Under the pieces are notes generated by a model. That model ran no database searches. It saw only the letters and a program-made list of their open reading frames with translations, and was not told the origin of the DNA. Source: Muribaculaceae bacterium (GTDB lineage: Bacteria; Bacteroidota; Bacteroidia; Bacteroidales; Muribaculaceae). From it: a stretch of DNA of 64,000 bases. Position numbers and translations under genes: made by a program. The stretch lies in the NCBI GenBank assembly GCA_009775125.1, contig VSPD01000003.1, positions 62,001 to 126,000 on the forward strand. Reading direction: 5' to 3'. This document shows positions 55,062-63,906 of the stretch, one piece after another; position 1 is the first letter of the stretch, and each line of letters starts with the position of its first letter.

Positions 55062-55095
55062 CAAAAAAATAGTTCCGGCTTTTGACCGGAACTAT
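55062..55095 (-). terminator. Terminator of the tRNA-Asn transcript
   Basis: ATAGTTCCGG (55069-55078) pairs perfectly with CCGGAACTAT (55086-55095) around a seven-base loop. Leftward it is followed by seven Ts. It lies 22 bases past the tRNA. Confidence 0.88.
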
Positions 55096-55116
55096 CTTGA
55101 CGGATTAGATTTTGAG

Positions 55117-55190
55117 CGCTTCAAGATGGACTCGAACCAACGACCCTCTGATTAACAGTCAGATGCTCTAACCGACTGAGCTATTGAAGC
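55117..55190 (-). tRNA. tRNA-Asn (anticodon GTT)
   Basis: Read leftward from 55190 the gene begins GCTTCAA, which pairs with TTGAAGC at 55118-55124. The D arm is GCTC-AGTCGGTTA-GAGC, the anticodon arm TCTGA-CTGTTAA-TCAGA with GTT for Asn, and the T loop TTCGAGT. The discriminator is G, and CCA is not encoded. The T stem has one U-U opposition in its second pair. A promoter and a strong terminator frame it. Confidence 0.95.
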
Positions 55191-55317
55191 GTTTGTGATA
55201 ATGATTTGGTAAGCCGTTTCTTTTTTCCTTTTACAACTATTTGTCAACGGCTTTATATTTTTTTGCCTTTGCAAGCAACTTTTTGCTTCAGAAAGATGTT
55301 TTATTGGTTTGACGATG

Positions 55318-55349
55318 CAAAGTTATAACCTTTTTTTTAATCTTCCAAA
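55318..55349 (-). promoter_or_regulatory. Promoter of tRNA-Asn
   Basis: On the minus strand TTTG (55346-55349), a 20-base spacer and TAACTTTG (55318-55325) fit the consensus exactly. RNA would start about 120 bases before the mature tRNA, so a 5' leader must be removed by RNase P. Confidence 0.65.
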
Positions 55350-55385
55350 TTTTTTTAATCCTTTTTGACAAAATTTTACCCGACG

Positions 55386-56780
55386 CTATCTTGTTTCGGT
55401 GCGAATCACGGTGTTGCGCAGGCGGGTGAGCATTGAGCGGGCGGCGAGGGTGCGACGCTCGAGCTCGAGGATGTCGGACGACGCGCTATGGTTGCCGTCG
55501 GCATACGATTTTCGCAATGCGGCGAGACGTTGCTCCATTCGGGCGAGCTCGGCGCGACGGTCGAGATATTGCTCCATGGCTTCGCGTGCCTGCGGATTTT
55601 TGAAATCGGAGAGCGAGGTGTACACTTTACCGTTGCCCATCGACATGGAAAATTCCGACTCTGCCTTAGCCGTGCCCGACTGTGCCGGGGCTTTGAGATA
55701 GGCCGAATAGTCCTTTCCCGGTTCTTGCGTGGCTTTGATTGAGCGGATGAATGCGCGGTCGGCGATGTCGGGGTCGTCGGGCGAGCAGTTGACGCGGGTA
55801 TCGGAAGGCAGATAAGTATAGATTGTGACTTTGCCCGGAATCTGATTGCGGTCGGTAGCCCAGTAGCCCACCCCGCGGGTCTCGTCGATGGCGAGCATAT
55901 AGTCGTCGTAAGGCGAATTGAAGGGCATGCCTATGTTCTGCGGCTGCAACACCGAGCCGTCGGTGTCGCGGCGACTGAGGAATATGTCGTAGCCTCCGAG
56001 TGAATTTTCTCCGTTATTTGCAAAATACAGCGTGATGCCGTCGGCCATGAGGAAGGGGAAATCGGCATCGCCGCCCTCCGACAGTTCTTCGCCGAGGGGG
56101 CGCGGGGCTTCCATTGTGCCGTCGTCGAGGATTCCGGCCGACACTATCTGCAACGCGCCGTCGGCATCGGGCATCGACCAAAACACTTCCTTGCCGTTTT
56201 CGGGGCGATATACCATGCTTGGCTCCGACTCGGAATATTGCGGAGGAAGCGACGAGCCTTCGAGCAGGCGTCCGGCCTCGGGCGACAGGGCGTAGGCCTT
56301 GAAGAAATCTGATTTGTCGACCACGACAGAGTCGATAATCACTATTTTTTCCACGCGCTCGAGCATATTCTTTATCGTGACAAGGCGGCTGCGCGTCTCG
56401 GCAAGCGATTCTGGCGCAGTTTTTTTGCTCTTGCGCAAGAGGGCCTCGCAGGTGTCGAGGTGCTCTTCGGCGGCATCCACATCATAGTCGGCAAGGGCTA
56501 TGTCGGCGAGCAGGCGCGACGCGTCGGCCACTCCCCTATCCTCGGCCTTGCGAAGCGCAGCCGCGGCTTCGTCAGCATTGTCGAGGGCAAGCTGCGTAAG
56601 CCCCATGTAATAGTTGGCCGTGGCGTCCTTGGGCGTTTTCTTGAGGATGGCTTCAAGGCGCGCGGCGGCATCGGCATAATCGCCGGCATTGTAAGCGGCC
56701 TTGGCCTCGTCGATAGGCTTCGCGGCAAACGAAACGGCCGCGGAGCAAAGAAATATGGCGGTGATAATATTTTTTATCAT
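55386..56780 (-). CDS. Exported TPR plus PD40-type protein
   Basis: A 464-residue protein has a signal peptide (FLCSAAVSFAAK), TPR helices (about 20-125: KAAYNAGDYADAAARLE and TANYYMGLTQLALDN as short motifs) and a beta-propeller-like middle with FLMADGITLYFANNGENSLGGYDIFLSRR, typical of PD40/WD40-like proteins. A coiled-coil end follows. It recalls PorE-type proteins of type IX secretion but lacks the peptidoglycan-binding OmpA domain. It is the last gene after gldKLMN and nadE, so a role at the envelope is plausible; I do not assign one. Confidence 0.78.
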   Translation of the reverse strand: MIKNIITAIFLCSAAVSFAAKPIDEAKAAYNAGDYADAAARLEAILKKTPKDATANYYMGLTQLALDNADEAAAALRKAEDRGVADASRLLADIALADYDVDAAEEHLDTCEALLRKSKKTAPESLAETRSRLVTIKNMLERVEKIVIIDSVVVDKSDFFKAYALSPEAGRLLEGSSLPPQYSESEPSMVYRPENGKEVFWSMPDADGALQIVSAGILDDGTMEAPRPLGEELSEGGDADFPFLMADGITLYFANNGENSLGGYDIFLSRRDTDGSVLQPQNIGMPFNSPYDDYMLAIDETRGVGYWATDRNQIPGKVTIYTYLPSDTRVNCSPDDPDIADRAFIRSIKATQEPGKDYSAYLKAPAQSGTAKAESEFSMSMGNGKVYTSLSDFKNPQAREAMEQYLDRRAELARMEQRLAALRKSYADGNHSASSDILELERRTLAARSMLTRLRNTVIRTETR

Positions 56781-56810
56781 AAGCGTTAAATCGCAGTGCA
56801 GGGGCGCATT

Positions 56811-58799
56811 TTATAAATCTTGAATCATTTCATCGATCTCAGAAAGCCACAGGCGGGCCGAGGCGTCGGAGGGCATTCGCCAGTCGCCGCGAGGCGACAG
56901 GCACACGGAGCCGACTTTCGGGCCGTCGGGCAGACAAGAACGCTTGAACTGCTGCTGGAAGAAGCGACGGTAGAATTCTCTCATCCAGCGGAGCACCACC
57001 TCGTCGGAATAAAGGTCGTCGAAAGCTTTTTGCGCCAAAGCGAAGACATGGCGGGGCGAGAATCCGTAGCGGAGCATATAATAGAGGAAGAAATCGTGCA
57101 GTTCGTAGGGGCCGACGAGGTCTTCGGTCTTCTGGGCTATCTCGCCGTTGGAGTCGGCGGGAAGGAGCTCGGGGCTTATCGGTGTGTCGACAATGTCGAG
57201 GAGCGTGGAGCGCACGGATGCAAATTCGGGCAGTTCGGCAAAATAGCGCACGAGATGGCGCACAAGCGTCTTTGGCACGCCGGCGTTTACGCCATACATC
57301 GACATGTGGTCGCCATTGTAGGTGGCCCATCCGAGGGCCAGCTCCGACAGATCGCCGGTGCCGAGGACAATTCCGTTGACTTGGTTGGCTACATCCATCA
57401 GAATCTGCGTGCGCTCGCGGGCCTGGCAATTCTCGTAGGTCACGTCGCGCACCTGCGGGTCGTGGCCGATGTCGGCAAAATGCAGTTCTACGGCCGGACC
57501 GATTGGAATCTCACGCGATGTTACGCCGAGAGCGTCCATAAGGTCGACGGCGTTGCTATGGGTGCGTCCGGTGGTTCCGAATCCGGGCATGGTGATTCCG
57601 ACAATGCCTTTGCGGTCGAGGCCAAGGCGGTCGAAGGCCTTCACGGCTACAAGCAAGGCGAGAGTGGAGTCGAGTCCGCCGGAAATGCCTACGACGAGGC
57701 TCTTGCAGCGGATAGCGTCAAGACGGCGGGCAAGGCCGGCTGTCTGTATGTTGATTATTTCGGAGCAGCGTTCGTTTTTGTGCTCTTGGTCGCGAGGGAC
57801 AAACGGAAGTGGCGACACCGAGCGAAGAAGACGGGCGTTGTCGCCTTCGTAATCGTCGAATTTCTTGCGATAATATAAGTCGGCAAGGTAGTAATCAGGG
57901 GCGTTGCGGCGGGCACAGTCGGCAAAGGTGGTGTTGTGCATACGGTCGCGGTCGATGGCATCGATGTCGATGTCGGCCACTGATATTTGAGGTTGGCTCT
58001 GCCAGCGTTGGTTTGCCGCGAGGATTGTGCCGTTTTCGGCTATTATGGCCTTGCCGTCGAAGACAAGGTCGGTCGACGATTCGCCGTAGCCCGCTCCGGC
58101 ATAGACATAGGCGCAGATTGCGCGGGCCGACTGCTGGGCTATCAGGCTGCGGAGATAGGCATATTTGCCGATAAGGTCGTTGGAGGCCGAAAGGTTGACT
58201 ATGACCTGCGCGCCGGCCAAAGCCGCATAGGTGCTCGGAGGAATCGGCGCCCACAGGTCTTCGCATATGTCGAAGCCGATTTTGACGCCCGGACATTCGA
58301 TTACCATGTTGCGGCCAAAGAGGAAGTCGGTGCCGAAACGCGACACAACAGGACCCACTTGCTTGGATTTATTATCCAACGCGGCATCGGGAGCGGAGGC
58401 GAACCACCGCTTTTCGTAGAATTCGTTGTAGTTGGGGATATAAGTCTTGGGAATGGCGAGCATCACCACATCGTACGACATTACAATGGCGCAATTATAA
58501 AGCGCGGAGCCGACAGCCACGGGAGCGCCGACCACGGCGACGACATTGCAATTCTCGGCCTGACGCTGAATCACTGCCAAGGCTTTGTCGGCCTGGGCGA
58601 GCAGCGCGTCGTTGTGAAAAAGGTCGGCACAGGTATAGCCGGTGACGCACAATTCGGGAAAGACAACCAGGCGCGCGCCTTTTTCAGCCGCTTGGGCTAT
58701 TTGCTCGCATATAGAAGCAGTATTAGCCTCGACATCGCCGGGGCTAACAGAGGGCACGCATGCCGCTACTCTCAAAAATCCGTTTTCTACGAAATTCAT
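56811..58799 (-). CDS. nadE: Glutamine-dependent NAD+ synthetase
   Basis: A 662-residue enzyme makes NAD from deamido-NAD using glutamine. The N-terminal nitrilase-type glutaminase has catalytic Glu in FPELCVTGYTC, Lys in AIPKTYIPNY and Cys in GFDICEDLWAP. The C-terminal synthetase domain has the P-loop SGGLDSTLALL and GTGDLSELALGW. Length matches the bacterial/eukaryotic long type. It begins 10 bases after gldN, so it appears in the type IX operon, a neighbourhood I do not link functionally. Confidence 0.96.
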   Translation of the reverse strand: MNFVENGFLRVAACVPSVSPGDVEANTASICEQIAQAAEKGARLVVFPELCVTGYTCADLFHNDALLAQADKALAVIQRQAENCNVVAVVGAPVAVGSALYNCAIVMSYDVVMLAIPKTYIPNYNEFYEKRWFASAPDAALDNKSKQVGPVVSRFGTDFLFGRNMVIECPGVKIGFDICEDLWAPIPPSTYAALAGAQVIVNLSASNDLIGKYAYLRSLIAQQSARAICAYVYAGAGYGESSTDLVFDGKAIIAENGTILAANQRWQSQPQISVADIDIDAIDRDRMHNTTFADCARRNAPDYYLADLYYRKKFDDYEGDNARLLRSVSPLPFVPRDQEHKNERCSEIINIQTAGLARRLDAIRCKSLVVGISGGLDSTLALLVAVKAFDRLGLDRKGIVGITMPGFGTTGRTHSNAVDLMDALGVTSREIPIGPAVELHFADIGHDPQVRDVTYENCQARERTQILMDVANQVNGIVLGTGDLSELALGWATYNGDHMSMYGVNAGVPKTLVRHLVRYFAELPEFASVRSTLLDIVDTPISPELLPADSNGEIAQKTEDLVGPYELHDFFLYYMLRYGFSPRHVFALAQKAFDDLYSDEVVLRWMREFYRRFFQQQFKRSCLPDGPKVGSVCLSPRGDWRMPSDASARLWLSEIDEMIQDL

Positions 58800-58809
58800 G
58801 GTGAGCTTT

Positions 58810-59931
58810 TTATTTTTTGCGACGGCGCACTGATTTTGCCGCCGAAGAAGAATTGTCGGTCTTTATTTTTGTTTCCTTGACTTTTGTCGACTTTTTCTTG
58901 GACCGCGAAGTGGAGCGTGCCGACTTGCGTCGTTCGGCTTTTGCGGCCTTGTCATCCGTTACCACCGCGGTGGTGTCGCCGGCGGCCATACGCTCGCGGG
59001 CCTCACGGGCGGCGATTATTTCCTCGCGGTCGGGCACCCAAAGCTTTTCTTCGAATTTGTCGAGGCGGCTCTGGATTGAATCCTGTGCGCGTTTCATATC
59101 GTCGGGGTCGGGATACATCTGCATCATCGAGCGGTTGCGAAGGTTGCGCGTCTTGTAGATGTCGCCCTCATACATGGTGAGGTTGAAAAAGTCGTCGTAG
59201 GTGCAGGTGGGCAGGTTGTTGTCGTCGGAAATGAATATCTGCTGCTGGGCGAGATAAGGACGCAGGTCGGAAAACTTCACCCAGAACATGGGATATTTCA
59301 CGGCCTCGCCGCCAAAGTCGCCGGAGCGATGAAGCACCGGGCAGATTGCCTCCACTACGGTTTTCATGCGGTTATGACGGGTGTCAAATTCCCAACGCTC
59401 CACCACGTAATACGACAGCACCTCGTTGGAGGGCACATCCGACTCCTCGATTACAAACTTGGGATTTTTCTCGGTGGAGCCTTTTCCCTCGGTGTAGAGG
59501 ATATGGAAACGGTCGAGCACGTCGCGCATCTTCACCTTGTATTGGTCGGTAAAAATCTCGCGTCCGTCGAGATACTCATATGCCGGAATTTGGTTCTCGG
59601 CCATGAGGCGCATGATTATACGGAACATGTTTTCCTGCCCGTCGACAGGGTCTTCCGGGAAATAGAGGGGAGCGTTCTTGTCTTTTTCAAGGTCGATCTG
59701 GCGGTAGATCACGCGCATCCACTGCACATCGGCGTCGCCGATAGAGCTGCCGTCGGCATCGTAGAAATTTTGCATGCGGTCGGTCACGCCGGTCTGCGCC
59801 TTTGCGTTACGTTCGGAGCGGGCCTCGCGGCGACGCACTCCGGAGTTCGAGCTCTGGTCCTGGGCCGACCCGTCGAACGCTACGGCTGCCAGAAGCAATG
59901 CCGCAAATGTATATCGGGATATAAGTTTCAT
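58810..59931 (-). CDS. gldN: Type IX secretion/gliding protein GldN (PorN)
   Basis: A 373-residue periplasmic protein with a signal peptide (AAVAFDGSAQD) contains the GldN core (MRVIYRQIDLEKDKNAPLYFP and LSYYVVERWEFDTRHN as short motifs). PorN joins PorK in a ring under the outer membrane that is part of the type IX secretion motor complex. The last 50 residues are basic, with KSARSTSRSKKKSTK, longer than in some relatives. It follows gldM by 19 bases. Confidence 0.95.
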   Translation of the reverse strand: MKLISRYTFAALLLAAVAFDGSAQDQSSNSGVRRREARSERNAKAQTGVTDRMQNFYDADGSSIGDADVQWMRVIYRQIDLEKDKNAPLYFPEDPVDGQENMFRIIMRLMAENQIPAYEYLDGREIFTDQYKVKMRDVLDRFHILYTEGKGSTEKNPKFVIEESDVPSNEVLSYYVVERWEFDTRHNRMKTVVEAICPVLHRSGDFGGEAVKYPMFWVKFSDLRPYLAQQQIFISDDNNLPTCTYDDFFNLTMYEGDIYKTRNLRNRSMMQMYPDPDDMKRAQDSIQSRLDKFEEKLWVPDREEIIAAREARERMAAGDTTAVVTDDKAAKAERRKSARSTSRSKKKSTKVKETKIKTDNSSSAAKSVRRRKK

Positions 59932-59950
59932 ATCGCTGGATTTCTTGTTT

Positions 59951-61516
59951 TTAGTTTACAATCACTTCCATGGGCGAGAGGTCGCGGGTGATGCCGTCGG
60001 GACCGATTGCACGGATACGGGATATATAGAATCGCTTGCCACGCGAAAGACGCTGGAACGATTGTTTCTGACGTTGAGAGAAATTAGCGCCGTCGCTCAC
60101 TTCGGGAATGGCGTTGCCCATAGAGTCGAAGAACACCGTCTCGAAGCCCACTACCTTGAACTTGGTGTCGAGCAGGCCGTCGTCGATGGCGGCTTCAAGC
60201 CCGGGAGCCTGCATAAGGAGAGTCTTGGCAAACGGACGGCCGCCTTTGTAATGGTCGACATTTCCTTTTTGGTCGGTAAAGGCTATGTATGCCGTGGGGT
60301 CGGGCAATTTACGCACACGGAATGTGGAGTTTGCCACCGTAGTGGAGCGGCCGTCGATATTGGCAGTGACGGAGAGCACCGCTTCCTTCCCCACTGTGGC
60401 CGGACGCGCCACCCAGTGGTCGCCGGAGCGGGTAAGGGTGCCGTTGGTCATCGAGGCAGAGATGGCCGACATCGGCACGCCGGGCACCGAAATGCTCACC
60501 GGGTTGTCGATACCGGCATAGAGCACATTCATCATCGTGGCCGATACGGTGGCCATAGGCTCGATTACGGTGTAGGCCGACGAGAAATCGTGGCGCGTGG
60601 TGGAGCCGTCGCCGTGCTGCACTTCGAGATAGCCTTTATAGTCAAACGTGCCGGTGGAATTGGCGCCGAGCTCATAGATGCCGTTTGAGTTGGCCAGCTT
60701 CGATCCGTTGATGAATATCTCGGGACGCTGCGTGGTGTCTACGGCGGCAAGCACGATATTTGCTTGATATTTACCGCCGCGCATCACGATACGCGACTGC
60801 GGTATTACGAACGCGTTCAGTTCGTTTACACGCACGTCGCCGGCGTCGATTTGCGAATAAAGCGTGGCCAGGGCCTCGCCTTCGGCGTATAAAATGTCGT
60901 TTTGCAACTTGGTGAGCAGCGTCACAGCTGCCACCACGGGTTTCTGGTCGAACTGCGCTTCTTCCCAAGTCTGCGGAGTAAGAGTGCCTTTGAGCAGAAT
61001 CGGGTCGGTTGACAATGCGGCGGATATATTCGCACGTTTGAGCGAATCGGGAAGCAGTTGAGTTATATACGAACGGTAATCGTCGATGCGGTGACGAAGT
61101 TTCTCGCCGCGAAGCGTGGCGGGGGAAAGCATAGTCACGGAAGCGGCCTCGAGGTCGTCGCGCGACTTGATATTTTCGGGGTCGCCGTCCTTGCCGTCGG
61201 CTGCACGCACAATGGCGAGTTTCACCGAATCGACATAGGCATAAAGGCCGGAGGTGGTTTTACGCACCTCGGATGCCTTGTCGTACCACGACAGGCCCTT
61301 ATCGGGGTTGGTACGGGCGAATTCTTCAAGTTGCCTGTAAATCACGTCGTTGCGTTGGCCCACATTGCTATTCGAACGGTTGAGGCCATCGTGGACTTGG
61401 GTAAATCCATCGAGGACGTCGCTCGACACATTGAGAGCAAGCATGGCAGTCAAGACGATATACATCAGGTTTATCATCTTCTGACGCGGTGACAGCCTTG
61501 TGTTGTTAGATCCCAT
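59951..61516 (-). CDS. gldM: Type IX secretion/gliding motor protein GldM (PorM)
   Basis: A 521-residue inner-membrane protein has one transmembrane helix near the start (LMYIVLTAMLALNVSSDVL) and a long periplasmic part of helical and beta domains. With GldL it forms a proton-driven rotary motor that energises type IX export. The length and SPRQKMINLMYIVLTAML N-terminus are characteristic. It lies 49 bases after gldL. Confidence 0.97.
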   Translation of the reverse strand: MGSNNTRLSPRQKMINLMYIVLTAMLALNVSSDVLDGFTQVHDGLNRSNSNVGQRNDVIYRQLEEFARTNPDKGLSWYDKASEVRKTTSGLYAYVDSVKLAIVRAADGKDGDPENIKSRDDLEAASVTMLSPATLRGEKLRHRIDDYRSYITQLLPDSLKRANISAALSTDPILLKGTLTPQTWEEAQFDQKPVVAAVTLLTKLQNDILYAEGEALATLYSQIDAGDVRVNELNAFVIPQSRIVMRGGKYQANIVLAAVDTTQRPEIFINGSKLANSNGIYELGANSTGTFDYKGYLEVQHGDGSTTRHDFSSAYTVIEPMATVSATMMNVLYAGIDNPVSISVPGVPMSAISASMTNGTLTRSGDHWVARPATVGKEAVLSVTANIDGRSTTVANSTFRVRKLPDPTAYIAFTDQKGNVDHYKGGRPFAKTLLMQAPGLEAAIDDGLLDTKFKVVGFETVFFDSMGNAIPEVSDGANFSQRQKQSFQRLSRGKRFYISRIRAIGPDGITRDLSPMEVIVN

Positions 61517-61565
61517 TTATTTATAGATTCTTTTTTCGATATTCGGTTTGATTCTCAGCGGTGAA

Positions 61566-62429
61566 TCAATTTTCGGTTTGTGTGGCGTCGGCGGGAGCCT
61601 GCATGGGCATCATCGGGCGCATGTTGATGGTCATGGCTGTGATCATCTTCTCGTACACGCTGTTGAGCTGCTGCATATAGCGGGCCATTTTCTCGGTTTC
61701 CTCGCAGTACTGCGCCGACTGGGCGGCCGAACGCTCAAACATGTCGCGTATTTCCTTGATTCCACGGTTTACACGGTCGATGGCGTCGAGCTGCGAGCTC
61801 ACGCTTTTGAGCTGGATTTCGTATATGGTGTTGAGGCCTCCGATATTGTGGTTGAGGGCCTGCATCTGCTCTACATAGCCGGTCGACGACGCCGATATCT
61901 CGTTGGAGTTTTGTGTGATGGCTGCGTAGGATTGGAGCAGCACGTCGGACACTTGGTTGAGCTGCGCCGTGGTTTCGCGCAGGTGTTGAAGCTCGGCGGC
62001 CATCTGATTCATCTGGTCGAGATATTGAGCCGAAGCGCCGGAGAGGTCGGAAGCCGGCACCACGGGAGCCTGAGCCTGCACGCCCTGCGCGGCTCCGGCT
62101 GCGGACGCGCCGCCGTTGATCACCACGCCTGCGCCGCCGCGGAACTCGGGACGGTCTTCGTCGGAGTGGCTGTCGAGCACGGGGAACACGTCTTCCCATT
62201 TATATTCCTTGGGCGGACGGTCGAAAGCCGTGAGCACGAACATAAGCACCTCGGTGCCCATACCTATCGAAAGAAGCATATTGCCGCCGGGGAGGTGGAG
62301 TATCTTGAACAGGGCGCCCCAGATCACGATGGCGGCACCGATTGAGTATGCGAAGTTGAAAAAGCGCTGGCCGTTTTCCGATGCTATGAATCCGGATATG
62401 CCTTTGCGATATTGCTGTACTTTTCCCAT
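61566..62429 (-). CDS. gldL: Type IX secretion/gliding motor protein GldL (PorL)
   Basis: A 287-residue inner-membrane protein has two transmembrane helices (about 22-65: FAYSIGAAIVIWGALFKILHL and SIGMGTEVLMFVLTAF as motifs) followed by a cytoplasmic coiled-coil tail. In GldL a Glu in the second helix carries protons, and GTEVLMF provides it here. It works with GldM. It starts 21 bases after gldK. A Gly/Ala-rich linker (about 125-150) separates membrane and coil parts. Confidence 0.96.
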   Translation of the reverse strand: MGKVQQYRKGISGFIASENGQRFFNFAYSIGAAIVIWGALFKILHLPGGNMLLSIGMGTEVLMFVLTAFDRPPKEYKWEDVFPVLDSHSDEDRPEFRGGAGVVINGGASAAGAAQGVQAQAPVVPASDLSGASAQYLDQMNQMAAELQHLRETTAQLNQVSDVLLQSYAAITQNSNEISASSTGYVEQMQALNHNIGGLNTIYEIQLKSVSSQLDAIDRVNRGIKEIRDMFERSAAQSAQYCEETEKMARYMQQLNSVYEKMITAMTINMRPMMPMQAPADATQTEN

Positions 62430-62450
62430 TTGGTCTAAGTAAAATTTGGT

Positions 62451-63899
62451 TTATTTTTTCGATTTGGTGCCTTTGGCAAAGCCTATCTGCGAGCGTACGC
62501 AGCGGAAGCCTATGTATGAGCGTTGCTCGTTCTGATACTCCCACATGCGGAGGTCGGAACGGATGTTGTGGGCCACGTCTTTCCACGAGCCGCCACGCAC
62601 GATCTTGCGCTTCATCTTGTAGGGATCGTCGGGAGCGGCGTCATAGCGGTACTCGGGATTGAGGTCGGAGGTGAGTTTGCCCACCGACTCGGTAAATGCC
62701 GTCGATGTCCACTCGCTCACGTTGCCGGCCATGTCGTAAAGGCCGAAATCGTTGGGGGCATACGTACCCACACGCGAGGTGATTACGTGGCCGTCCTTCA
62801 CAAAATTGCCTTCCTGGGGCTTGAAGTTGGCATAGAAGCAGCCTTTGTCCTCGCTTAGGGTGAGGTCGCCTTCCCAGGGATATTTATTTTCGTTTACACC
62901 GGCGCGGGCGGCATATTCCCATTCGGCCTCGGTGGGCAGACGGTAAGGCTCGACATAGATGCCGTCCTTGCCGAGCGAGCGGCGCAGGAAGAGCGTGCGC
63001 CAAGCGGCGAAAGCGTTGGCCTGCTCCCAGCTCACGCCCACGACGGGATAGTCGGTGTAGCCTCCGTGAGCAAAATACATGCGCACATAGGGCTCGTTGT
63101 AGGCGTTTTCAAAATCGTTGACCCATGCCGTGGTGTCGGGGTAGATATTTACAATATAAGTGTTGAGGAAGTCGAATTCCCCGGTAAGACCGCGTGTGAT
63201 GGTGGTCTGGATTATCTCGCCATCGTCGGTGATATAGGCCGTGTCTTTCGAAATCATGGGCACGTTTGTCGGGACGGGGCGGTCGGTGTTGTATTCACGG
63301 CGACGGGGATTCAGACGGTTCTTGCGCTTTGCGGCCTCGGTGTGGTTATACACTTCGTAGCGGAAGTTCATCTGCTCGTGGTCGAGCTCGCGCACGCCGG
63401 TTATGGGGTTGGTGCGGTAGACCGACTCGATGGCGCGTTGCTCGTCCTCATTGGCGTTGCGCCAGGGTATGGGCTTGTTCCAGTTGAGGTGGGGCTTCAC
63501 GGGATTGCCTTCTTTGTCTTCCTCAATCTTGAATTCCTCGTTGCCGCCATAAGCGGGGTCGGCGAGGCGTTCGCGGATTATGGAGTCGCGCACCCAGAAC
63601 ACGAATTGCTTATACTTGCCGTTGGTAATCTCTGTCTCGTCCATCCAGAAGCCGTCGACAGAAATGCCTCGGGCATCTGCGGCGAGGTTCCACGCGCTGT
63701 CGGCCTCGTTTACGCCCACAGCCATAGAGCCACGGTCGACCAGCACCATTCCGTAAGGAGTGGGCTCGGCCCAAGAGGTGCCGCCAACGCCGGTCACTTC
63801 TCCACCTGCCGAGCTTCCGCGTGTGCCCGAAGCGCACGACGCCATGGTGGCCGCCGCGGCAAATGAGAGTATTATATGGTTTATGTTCTTCATCTTCAT
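62451..63899 (-). CDS. gldK: Type IX secretion/gliding lipoprotein GldK (PorK)
   Basis: A 482-residue lipoprotein (lipobox MASC, about Cys 22) has a sulfatase-modifying-factor-like fold (DETEITNGKYKQF, LPTEAEWEYAARAG, GNVSEWTSTAF, RGGSWKD). In type IX secretion PorK forms the periplasmic ring with PorN, without the catalytic cysteines of true formylglycine enzymes being expected. Two ATGs six bases apart (63899, 63893) both give a lipoprotein signal; the first is listed. It follows the porP stop by seven bases. Confidence 0.96.
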   Translation of the reverse strand: MKMKNINHIILSFAAAATMASCASGTRGSSAGGEVTGVGGTSWAEPTPYGMVLVDRGSMAVGVNEADSAWNLAADARGISVDGFWMDETEITNGKYKQFVFWVRDSIIRERLADPAYGGNEEFKIEEDKEGNPVKPHLNWNKPIPWRNANEDEQRAIESVYRTNPITGVRELDHEQMNFRYEVYNHTEAAKRKNRLNPRRREYNTDRPVPTNVPMISKDTAYITDDGEIIQTTITRGLTGEFDFLNTYIVNIYPDTTAWVNDFENAYNEPYVRMYFAHGGYTDYPVVGVSWEQANAFAAWRTLFLRRSLGKDGIYVEPYRLPTEAEWEYAARAGVNENKYPWEGDLTLSEDKGCFYANFKPQEGNFVKDGHVITSRVGTYAPNDFGLYDMAGNVSEWTSTAFTESVGKLTSDLNPEYRYDAAPDDPYKMKRKIVRGGSWKDVAHNIRSDLRMWEYQNEQRSYIGFRCVRSQIGFAKGTKSKK

Positions 63900-63906
63900 A
63901 TATAAG

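Noticed and set aside
55117..55190. tRNA-Asn as an integration site for a mobile element
   Set aside because: No integrase, no duplicated tRNA 3' end and no foreign gene block were seen beside it.
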